DNA from: Hydromonas duriensis | Lineage (GTDB): Bacteria > Pseudomonadota > Gammaproteobacteria > Burkholderiales > Burkholderiaceae | Length of the DNA: 32,456 bases | NCBI RefSeq assembly: GCF_004363775.1 | Contig: NZ_SNZE01000022.1 | Span: 1-32,456 of the forward strand | Direction: 5' to 3' | In this document: piece by piece, positions 1 through 9,500 of the stretch | Position numbering within the stretch: the stretch's first letter is position 1 | Layout: each line of letters begins with the position of its first letter | Notes under the pieces: model-generated | What the model was told of the DNA's origin: nothing | The model's database searches: none | The model's input: only the letters and a program-made list of their open reading frames with translations | Position numbers and translations under genes: made by a program

Positions 1-1
1 C

Positions 2-20
2 CTGCTTATAAAATAAGCAG
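2..20. repeat. Perfect 8-bp inverted repeat (hairpin or operator)
   Basis: CTGCTTAT and ATAAGCAG form a perfect inverted repeat around AAA. It lies about 50 bp upstream of the first gene. No T-tract follows on the + strand, so it is not an obvious + strand terminator. It could be a repressor site or the end of an upstream element; the window edge prevents a decision. Confidence 0.4.
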
Positions 21-36
21 AATACTTGGATTACCT

Positions 37-85
37 GGTCAATTTTGAACGCAAATTTATGCCTTTAAATGGTCAGTTTTGAACG
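37..85 (+). repeat. 15-bp direct repeat at the start of the DarA-like gene
   Basis: GGTCAATTTTGAACG at 37-51 recurs with one mismatch as GGTCAGTTTTGAACG at 71-85, 34 bp apart. The second copy covers codons 2-6 of the first gene. Same-orientation repeats of GGTCAATTTTGAAC type are reminiscent of the multiple terminal repeats of IS21-family elements, so an IS end may lie here. A small local duplication is the alternative. Confidence 0.4.
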
Positions 86-1457
86 AGCAGCAACAGCTTT
101 GATAGTCAATGCGGCCAAAATAGAAAATAAGGCCAAGCAATTGGGTATGGCACTGAGTCGAGCCTCACAAGGGGTCACTTTGACGGACAACGGTGTGACG
201 GTCAGTCAACCCTTTAAACAAAATGGTTCAACGCAAATGGTCATGCTATTTGAAATGAGTGACGGCCAAACCATCAGTGTGTATTTACACAATCCAGATG
301 TTAAACCCAATCAGCTACAGGGTGATGATGTACTGGTGTCATGGAAATGGTTGCTCAATCGCAAAGACATCACCATTGTGGTGGCCAAAGAAAATGGAAA
401 AGATTTGGCGTTGTCGCAAGTGGCTGCTCGCATCATGGCGTTGGTTGAAAAAAACTCGGCTCGATTCACCAAAGCCAATGCCAATCGACAAGTGCGAATG
501 AAGCAGATTGCCGATTTAGAAGCGCAGGTCGCCACTAAAGAAGCGACGCTCAATGACTTATTGTTGCAATTGGAGAGCAAGCGCGCAGGCGCGAATACGC
601 CCACGTCTGGTGGGTCTAACTTGCCTTATTCCATCACGCCTAAAACAGTGGACATGGCGGATGCGGTAGACACCCTAAATAAAGAGGTATTGGGTGGGTA
701 TGCCAAAGCGGTGTTGTTGGTGTTGGTCGATGATGACACGGGAACGGTGGTGGCCAACCGATTTATTCAAACTGGCAAAAAATCAGCAGTCAATGCGGCA
801 CAAGCGGAACTGTTCTCGATTGGCCGAGATTTAGGGCAATCCAGTTTAAATGTTCACCATATTTATGCCACCGACTATGCCTATCCTGCACGAGACAAGC
901 TCAAGCTCTTGGGTTATACCGTTACGGAGCGATTTGATGTTAACGAGCACATTCCAGATGATGTCAAAGCCTTTTTAGTTGAAGGTCAACTGTATGATTT
1001 GGCACGGATGGATGGTTCTGGCTATTATCAAAACCTGCGCTTTACAAATTACCAAGCCAATGACAAGTACACCGATCGTATGGAAGTGGTGGCGGTGTTT
1101 AACGGCAACAGCACGCACTTTGAAGAAAACGTCGCACGGCTCTCACACAAAATCGCAGCAAAAGAGTTGGTGCTTGCGGGCAGTGCCCCTACTCCTGAAC
1201 CTGCACCTGAAACAACACCAGCCCCCACAGTCGTTCCCCCTGAAACCCCGCCCACGACCGACAATGCCACGGCTGAGTTTTTACAATCGGTGATTGATGG
1301 GAAGCAAGACATGACCGCGAGTGATTTTGCACAAAAATTAACTGCGCTGCATGAGCAGACGGTGGGTGATGAGGGGTTGACCCAATTGTTTAATCAGGCG
1401 GTTGATGTTTATGCGGCCATGGCGATGGCACAGGCCAAGCAGGCGTTGGGGCACTGA
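69..1457 (+). CDS. DarA-like 'defence against restriction' protein (polyvalent family)
   Basis: Predicted internal-head/antirestriction protein of 462 residues. Residues 1-170 read like the N-terminal domain of DarA-type proteins: a helical start, a segment with HNPD and SWKWLLNRKD, then VEKNSARF and a coiled coil. The middle (about 195-370) is a separate globular region. A Pro/Thr-rich linker (about 377-402) leads to a C-terminal helical domain starting FLQSVIDGKQD, a type common at the ends of polyvalent proteins carried by phages and plasmids. In P1, Dar proteins are packaged in the capsid and protect injected DNA from type I restriction; the same role here is inferred. The stop overlaps the next start (TGATG). 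The ATG at 69 has no clear Shine-Dalgarno and lies inside a direct repeat, so the start is uncertain. The family call is from memory of sequence style. Confidence 0.6.
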   Translation: MVSFERAATALIVNAAKIENKAKQLGMALSRASQGVTLTDNGVTVSQPFKQNGSTQMVMLFEMSDGQTISVYLHNPDVKPNQLQGDDVLVSWKWLLNRKDITIVVAKENGKDLALSQVAARIMALVEKNSARFTKANANRQVRMKQIADLEAQVATKEATLNDLLLQLESKRAGANTPTSGGSNLPYSITPKTVDMADAVDTLNKEVLGGYAKAVLLVLVDDDTGTVVANRFIQTGKKSAVNAAQAELFSIGRDLGQSSLNVHHIYATDYAYPARDKLKLLGYTVTERFDVNEHIPDDVKAFLVEGQLYDLARMDGSGYYQNLRFTNYQANDKYTDRMEVVAVFNGNSTHFEENVARLSHKIAAKELVLAGSAPTPEPAPETTPAPTVVPPETPPTTDNATAEFLQSVIDGKQDMTASDFAQKLTALHEQTVGDEGLTQLFNQAVDVYAAMAMAQAKQALGH

Positions 1458-3223
1458 TGAGCACGGCTGATACGGTCTCAAAGTTAAGTCAAGTCTCACG
1501 TTTAAATGCCATAGTGGCTCAACTGGGGCAAGCAGGTGTATTGGATAAAATCGCTCTGACTCACGAGGTCTTGGATTTGATCACTCAGTTGGAGCGAGGA
1601 CAGACGCGCTCTGTGCCAGCGCTCATGCAAGAGGCCTTACTCAACCCGAATGACGTGACTGCATTACAAACGGCTTTGCAGGCGTATTTGGACGCCAACC
1701 ATCACACACCTGATCACATTCGCATCGCCTCTAAGATTCATCAAGACAAATTTCATACGCCTTTGCCATCGGTTGAGCAGACCGCGTCGGTGCCATTGGG
1801 TTTGTTTGATTTTTATATGGATAAACGACAAGGGGCTTTTGCAGCCGATATTCCAGAGCCAGACGGCTCGCTTGATGCTGTGGTGGAGGGGCTTGTTAAA
1901 GAAGTCCGAGCATTTAAATATACCGAATCGGCCGTTACTGCTTATGAAGCGGCCACGGTTAAAGTGGGTTTACCGGCCATACGTGAAGCGATGGATGCGT
2001 TTAGAGCCGCTGTACCTGAAAGCTATATTGAACAACGACAGTATTACCATGACCATCAAAAAGAGCGTCAACGTTTAAATGCAGCGTTTACCAAGGCAAA
2101 GAATAAAGCCGATGCGTTATATCAAGAGTTTTGTCGTGAGCAGACCGCCGATAAGGTGGCGCAGATCAAGTCCCTGCTGGCCCAGAAGTATGAAGCGGGT
2201 GCGGCTGCGATAGCCAAGCTCAATGAATGGTCAAGTATCAGTCAAGAACAAGCGAATGCTTGGGTTGAGCACAACACACACATTGAATCATCGGCTTTGA
2301 GTCGCCTCAAGCGTGATGGCTACCGCACGGACGTTCGGCAAGACTTGGCTGATTTTTATCGCCTTACGGGCGGTAAGCTGGGCAAAGTGGTGCTCAAGAG
2401 TGAAGGCGATGCGCGAGCCAATACCCGTGATGTGTTTGGTGATGATGCGCACGAAGTATTTATGGGGCGTTCATTCTCGCGCAAATCACTGTTTCATGAA
2501 CTTGGGCACCAACTAGAGCGAGACCCAGTGGCCAGTGTACTGGCCAATGAATTTTTGGTGAGGCGACGTGAATCTGAACAACTTTACTCATTAAACCTAC
2601 TCACGGGTAGTCATTGTTTTGGTCGTGATGAAGTGGCTTATAAAGACTCTTGGATACATCCTTACGTCGGTAAACGCTATCGCAATCAAAGCACTGAAGT
2701 GTTTTCGGTTGCGATGGAGCATTTATCGGATGCTGAACGGGCGCAGCGCTTAATGATTAAAGACCGAGAGATGTTTGATTTGGTTGCGGGATACATCACC
2801 AGTGAGATGAGCGAGCTCAGTCAATTTAATCGGGCCATCAGTCAGGCGCGAATGGCTAAAAAGCAAGCGACGGCTGACGCGAAACAGGCAGAACAAAACG
2901 CGCAAGACCAAATGATTGCCGCCACGATATTTATAGATGACGCCATCAGCGAAGAGCAAGCTTTACCTGAAGCACAAGACCGAGACATGTGCAGAAAGTT
3001 TGTGCGTTGGGAAAGTAAAAAAGGCAGCACCGCCAAATGGTATGGCCAGTATCGGCACTGGTTGATTTATTCGGGTGTGTTTAAAGACCGGTGCAACGCC
3101 AAGTGGCTCAAGGGATTTGTTGCGGTCAATGGTCAAGACGTTCACAGTTGGTCTAGCGTTCATACGGTATCGGGTGATGAGACCGTGCTCAAACGCCTTC
3201 TATGGAAATTAACCCATGAGTGA
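1457..3223 (+). CDS. Polyvalent protein with zincin (HELGH) metallopeptidase motif
   Basis: 588 residues, translationally coupled to the DarA-like gene by a TGATG overlap. The N-terminus has a helical motif (VLDKIALTHEVLDLITQL, about 28-45) that recurs in the giant protein two genes downstream. Residues about 145-290 are charged and helical. A zinc-metallopeptidase motif HELGH lies at 347-351, followed by TEVFSVAMEHL with E414 as a possible third ligand. This is the layout of zincin domains in phage polyvalent proteins. Residues about 465-510 are Ala/Gln-rich and likely coiled coil. The C-terminus is unassigned. Possible roles are processing of packaged Dar-type proteins, or attack on a host target after injection; neither is shown by sequence. 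The motif is clear, the function is not. Confidence 0.6.
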   Translation: MSTADTVSKLSQVSRLNAIVAQLGQAGVLDKIALTHEVLDLITQLERGQTRSVPALMQEALLNPNDVTALQTALQAYLDANHHTPDHIRIASKIHQDKFHTPLPSVEQTASVPLGLFDFYMDKRQGAFAADIPEPDGSLDAVVEGLVKEVRAFKYTESAVTAYEAATVKVGLPAIREAMDAFRAAVPESYIEQRQYYHDHQKERQRLNAAFTKAKNKADALYQEFCREQTADKVAQIKSLLAQKYEAGAAAIAKLNEWSSISQEQANAWVEHNTHIESSALSRLKRDGYRTDVRQDLADFYRLTGGKLGKVVLKSEGDARANTRDVFGDDAHEVFMGRSFSRKSLFHELGHQLERDPVASVLANEFLVRRRESEQLYSLNLLTGSHCFGRDEVAYKDSWIHPYVGKRYRNQSTEVFSVAMEHLSDAERAQRLMIKDREMFDLVAGYITSEMSELSQFNRAISQARMAKKQATADAKQAEQNAQDQMIAATIFIDDAISEEQALPEAQDRDMCRKFVRWESKKGSTAKWYGQYRHWLIYSGVFKDRCNAKWLKGFVAVNGQDVHSWSSVHTVSGDETVLKRLLWKLTHE

Positions 3224-3485
3224 TGACGGGCTGGATTTTGAGTGTTACCAAGAGCAATACAGCGTATACACGCCGACGGGTGTGGTGTATGTGCGTTTTG
3301 ATGATCAAGGGCGTCATGTGTCTGGGCATGAATCGGCCATGACCTATTTGGACACCATGTTGCGTTTGGGTGTCGTTGGCGACGATGGTCGGATGGTTGA
3401 CCAAACACAATACAGAGGTGATGACCTGATGCGTTATGTCAATGGTCAGTATGGCTTGTTGGTGGTGGTGAGCGAATTACTTTAA
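3216..3485 (+). CDS. Small hypothetical protein of the antirestriction operon
   Basis: 89 residues, acidic, with no recognised domain, signal peptide or membrane segment. The start at 3216 overlaps the end of the zincin gene by 8 nt (ATGAGTGA), indicating translational coupling. The gene ends 19 nt before the giant DarB-like gene. Its sequence alternates short strand-like segments (YSVYTPTGVVYVRF) with a short helix, suggesting a small globular partner protein. Position alone suggests it is made with, and may act with, the Dar-like proteins. I do not recognise a family. Confidence 0.65.
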   Translation: MSDDGLDFECYQEQYSVYTPTGVVYVRFDDQGRHVSGHESAMTYLDTMLRLGVVGDDGRMVDQTQYRGDDLMRYVNGQYGLLVVVSELL

Positions 3486-3504
3486 GAATATAAGGACGCA
3501 GATT

Positions 3505-6500
3505 ATGGGATTGATTGAGCAGGCGTTGCGCACTGCATCTCACTATGTGGATGTGGCTTTATTTGATAATGCGCCAGCGTATTTGGATGGTGCGGTTGCG
3601 ACATTAGAGCAGGCAAAGGACATTGCCCAAACCAATGCACCCATCTATTTAAAGCAGGGGGATATTCTTCAGGCGAAGACTTGTCTTGAACATGCTCAAT
3701 CTTTACGTGAGGCGCTCAAGTTACTAGAAGACGATTTTATCGTGTCGGCCAAAGAAGCTGTTTTTGACAAGATGGAGCCGAGTGAAGGTATCTCCCCGCT
3801 TGAAAAAATTAACCTCACCCAACAACTGTTGAGCCAATCGACTCAATTGCCCACATTCGGTCCGGCTCAAGTACTGGATAAAATAGCCTGCACTCAAGAC
3901 ATTTTGTCTCTGGTCAAAAAATTAGGGGGTGTTCTAAATGCGCCTAAGCAGGCATCACCTGCAATGGATATGTTTGCTTATGATGGTGAGCACGTTTCGC
4001 CTGCCTTGCGACAAAAACGCAACGATCAGGCCGTTGATTTACTCAAACAGATTCAACAGGGGCAGATTGCTCTTGATGCTTTGACCGCGAGCGACAGACA
4101 AACCTTGTCTTTGTATTCGGGCAATGGTGGCGGAATGGTACGTGAAGGCGGGATGAAAGGCAGTCAGTTTGAATATTACACCCCCAAGCCGATTGCGCAA
4201 GGCATGTGGGACTTGCTCAAAGCCTCTGGTTTTACAGGGGGTGCAGTGCTTGACCCCTGTGCAGGGACGGGGATTTTTAGTGCCACAGCACCAGCGCATG
4301 GGGTGACCATACACTCGGTTGAACTCGATGCTGTATCGGGCGGCATTAACAAAATATTGTTTGGCAGTGACACCCATCGGGTGGATGTGAGCAACTTTGA
4401 ACGTGTGGCCAACAGCACCGATGACGAGACCTATGATGCCGTCATCAGCAACGTGCCTTTTGGTGACAACAAAGCCCGAGGCAAAAATAAAAAGGACGAT
4501 CCGCGCTATCAAAACGAAAGTTTAGAAGGCTATTTCATTTTACGCTCATTAGACAAGCTACGCCCCAACGGTTTAGCGGTGTTCATGAGTGGCACTAAAT
4601 TCATCACAGGGCGAGCATTGGAGCGAACGCGCATTCAAGCGTCTTGTAAAGCTGAGTTTTTAGGGGCTTACCGCTTACCCAATAAGCTATTTGACAGTGC
4701 GGGTGCGGATGTTGTCACCGATGTGATGGTTTTTAAAAAACATCCCAAAGAAGCACTGAACATCATTGCTGATTTATGCGATACCGACCCTGCGCGACTG
4801 CGAGATTGTCGGGTCTTAAACGACAATTTCATCCGTGGTCGATATTTTGAAACGGATGGGGCGCACTTTAAGTTGGGGGCATCCGTCACTGCACAGGATC
4901 GTTATGGCAAGGATGTCGAGAAGCTTGTGTCCGATGCCAGTTTGCCTGAGATTGCCAAAGCCATGCGCAAGTTTGGCGGCTCTAAAATTGACTGGGACAT
5001 GTTGGGTACGCAAATAGGTGGGGCCATTGTTTATCAAGAGGGTGATGTTCGCATCATGAATGGGCAAACCATGGTGTTTAATGGGGTTGACTTTCGACCT
5101 GTGGTCAATGATGACACGGGTGCAACAAGCGCTTTAATAGATAGCATGGCACAGTATGACAGTGCGTTGTCATTGCTTGAAGAGGGCACGGCGTTGCAGC
5201 ACCTACTCGATGGTTATGCAGCTTGTCGCGCTGTTGGTCATTATGACAGCGTGCCGGAGTGGTTGCGCCAACCCTTACAACACACCGAACAATCGAGCGA
5301 ATTGGCGTTGATGGTGACGGTCTTGGCTTATATTGAAGCCAAAGAATTACACGCTGACGTGGCTGGATTCAATTATTTAACGGCCTATCCCAAACTGGCT
5401 GGGGCGATTCAAAGCAGCCACAGGACAAGTTACGATGCCGTGTTAGCGGGTTTAACGACAGACGCGAAAGCGGCACTCAAGTCGATGCACCGCACCGTCT
5501 ATGACCGAAAAACTGCGCAATTTACGCCGTTTTGGCGAGGTGTGGTGGTGGCTGAAGTCGATATTAAAGCCAGTGATTTTTCGGCATTACAAAACTATGA
5601 GCGACTGCTGTATCAGCAGGGGGGCACGCATACCGATGGTGTCTTGCTCGATGACTTTAAAGCCATCATGCCTGAAATTGACGTGTATCAGGACAGTGCA
5701 TGGTGTTTGAGTGCCGATGGTACACGCGTATTGGCTGAAGATGATTACTATAGTGGCACCTTGGCCGAGTTTGAAGCACGGACACAAGTGGATTTGAGTC
5801 AAATCACGGACGAGAAACTTAAAAGCAAACTGTTGACACAACAGACGCAAGTGCACACGCGATTGGTCAAGTCGGATGTGAGTGCCATGACCTTTGACAT
5901 TCAATCGCCGTATGTTGACCCTGAACAGGTATTGGCTTTTTTACAGCAATTTGTCAGCCCTCATTACCGCCTTAAAACATTGCGAGATGATGACAAAAAC
6001 GAGATTGTGCGTAACACGGGAGATGTTGCGGTTAAATTTGAATACGCCCCGCCTGCGAGCGAGACCCATAAATCCATTCAGCATTATGGTAAAGCGCGCT
6101 TGGCGGTGTATTTAAACAGTGGTTCGTTTTCCAGTGGCACCAAAGATGAAGAGAGCAATGTGGCCATTCGTGATGAACTGGCGCGCTTGATTCAAGATGC
6201 CAATCTTAAATTTGATGCTTACGTGCACTCCAACAAATCATTTATGAGTCGCATGGATGCACGCATCAACACGCCAGAGACCATGCGCTTCAAACAAGCA
6301 GAAGGCACAGGGGCTTTACATATAGAAGGCATGAGTGATGCGATTAAGCCGCATCAATATCAAGCCGACTATGTGCGTCAACAAGTGCGAGACATGGGGG
6401 GCATTCTCGCCTATGACGTGGGTTTGGGTAAAACACTCACAGCACTGGCCACGGTTAAACACCTACACAATATCGGCGCTAAAAAGAAAACCTTGTTTTT

Positions 6501-9500
6501 GGTGCCCAACACCACCTTGAGCAATTGGTATAAAGAGGTCAAGCAAGCCTATACCCATACAGACGATTGTTTATTTATCGGTTTACGGACAGATAAGGCG
6601 GGACAAAATACGGTTAAATCCAGTGATTATGCGGCTGACTTGGCTTTGTTGACGGACAACCGTTACCGTAAGATATACCTCACATTAGAAGCCTTTGAAA
6701 AAATCCCGCTGCAAAACCAGACGCTCGATCGTTACATCAATGAGTACTTGCCTGAAGTTGAAGACATTTACGACATGGTCGACAACACTGAGAAAGCAAA
6801 GAACAGTGCCGAACATGCTCAACTGAGTGTGCGCAACGATGTCACCGCTAAAATGGACAAATCCATTCCGTATTTAGAAAGCATGGGTGTTGATTCATTG
6901 GTGATGGATGAAGCCCATGTATTTAAGAATTCACGGAAAGGCGCGATGGGCTCGGGCGAATCGGTGCAGTTTTTATCGCTGCCCGACACGTCATCACGGG
7001 GTATGAATGCCCAAGCCAAGGCTTGGTACATTCGAGACAAAAACAAGCCTAAGATGGATGGGGTTTTGGCTTTGACGGCTACGCCCGTGACCAACAGTCC
7101 GTTGGAAATTTATTCGATGTTGGTATTGGCGCATGGTGAAGAACGACTGCAAAAAATGCTTGGTGGAATTAAAAGTTCGAGTGGGTTTTTAGACGCATTT
7201 TGCGATGTGCGGCCTAAAGCGTTTCTGAATATTCATAATGAGACGGTGAGTCGAACCGCATTTGTGGGGTTAAAAAATGCCACCTTGTTACGCAAAATAT
7301 TCAGTGATATTGCCACCGTTAAAACGGCACAAGATGCCGATGTGGCTGATTTGGTTAAACTCCCTGATGTATCGGTCTACAACCAAAACATTGAAATGCC
7401 CGACGAGATTAAAGACACGTTAAAACAAGCGATTCAAGCCAATCAAACTGCCAAAAAAATAGTGGCACGATCTCGCAGCGCTGGCGCGACTGTTGATAAA
7501 CAAACGGCATTAGAAGCTTCGGCCTTTCATTTTATTAACAGAGTCAGTCGTGCGGTGCTTGATCCAGACATGCACGACGAAGTGACCCGATACACATTTA
7601 CGGACAAAGCCCTGGCGAAGAAGGTTATTGATGAATTCAACAGCAAAGCCTACAAAGAAGAGCGCAGTCGGGCCTCACCCTACACGCCAGATGAAGCGGT
7701 ATTGAGCACCAAAAACAAACAAAATGCCGATGAACAGTGGGTTGAATACTGTGTCATTCGGGTCACGGCTTGGCTTGAACAACAACAGATTGTGATTGAT
7801 ACCGATGAATATGAAACACAAGCCAAATTTTTAGCAATAGCCGATAAGCACGGTTTATCACTGGGGGTCACATTATCGGCCAAACTATCGGCCTTGATGG
7901 CCAACGTCAATTTGGAGCGAGCCAATCCCAAAGCGGTAGGCCATAAATGCAAACAAATGATTTTTTGTGATTTACTGGGGATGCACAAAAAAATCAAATT
8001 GGCATTGACCCAGTTTGCCCAAGTGCCAGCGCAAAAAATCAGCATTGTCAATGCCGTCGAAATTGACGATGCTGGTTTGATGCAGGACATACAAGACGGT
8101 TTTAATGGCGAAGCCCAAGACAATCGTTATGAAATTGTCATTGCCAATAAAAAAGCCGAGGTGGGCATCAATTTACAAAAGGGCTCACAAGCGGTTCACC
8201 ATTTAACCACGGGTTGGACGCCTGACAGTTTGCAACAGCGGGATGGTCGGGTCTTGCGCCAAGGCAACTACGTCGATATGGTCTCGGTGTATCACTATCA
8301 CGCCAACGGTACGTTTGACGAATACAAACAACAATTGGTGGGCACCAAGTCCAATTGGATTATGGATTTGTTGCGTGGAACGGGAGAGCGGGTTGCGATT
8401 GAAGGCGCTTTGTCTAAAGAAGACATGGAAACGCTGGCTGGTTTTGTTGGAGATGAAGAGGCGATGGCCAAGGCCAAAGCAGATATGTTGCAACAAAAGC
8501 AAACCATGGCGCGTCAATCCATCTTTAAGACAATAGATGGCAATGCACGCGTCTATCAGGTCAGTCAATCGGAGATTAAAGCCTTGGGCTCGTTTAAAGA
8601 TTACGCTTTAAATAAGCTCAAACAAGCTTATGTGCAGAACCAACAGGTTGAGGCAGAGCGATTAAAGCTCGAGAAGGCGCAGGCCAAAGAGCAGCCAGAC
8701 GACAAGCTGGTGGCACGTATTCAAAAACGCTTAAACAACGCATTGGCGGTATTTGAACAACAAAGGGCTTTGATTGATGCGAATTTAGGCAGCTATGAAC
8801 AACTGATTCGAGAAGGGGCCGTTGCGACAGTGACGCAACGAGGGGTTGCGAGTGTCGAAACGCAACAGTGGGCATTTAAGCGCAGCTATGACAAACTGAG
8901 CCAAGACAAATCACTTGAACAGGGCGCGCTTTATGACGAATGGGCCGATACGGTGGCGCAACACGAAGCCATTATGGCCGATGCCCTTAAAAAAACCACC
9001 GCATTGGGCGAGCAAGTCAACTTAATGGTGGATGACATACAAGCTTGGTTTGATGGTGAGGCTTTGCAGCAGGGGGATAAATTGGTGCGTAAGGGTGTGG
9101 TGTTTGTCAATCAAGCCCAAACGGACGCATATTACGGGGTCGTCGAAAGTGTGGACAGCACATACATTAAATATTATGGACACCATTCAGCCCATCGTCA
9201 AATGATGACAACAGACACATTTAAACAAGAATGCCAAGTGCTCACTCCTAATGATGGTGGGTATGCAGGTGCCATATCTGTATTGGCTGCCTATGAGCGA
9301 GAACGACTTGAAGCACGCAACTGGGAAGAGGGCATCGACGATGTGTCGCTGCAAACATTATGCCCGCAGGTTGCAGGCTCGTTGGGACGTGCCGTTAAAA
9401 TTGTGGTTGAGCCAGAGCGAACGATGTTGGTTGACAGTGCCATGCCATTTTTGTTGTGTGACACGACGAGTCGTTCCCCATTGATTGAGGCCGTTATGGG

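Noticed and set aside
4039-4512. 157-codon minus-strand frame
   Set aside because: Lies wholly antisense to the conserved methyltransferase domain of the giant DarB-like gene.
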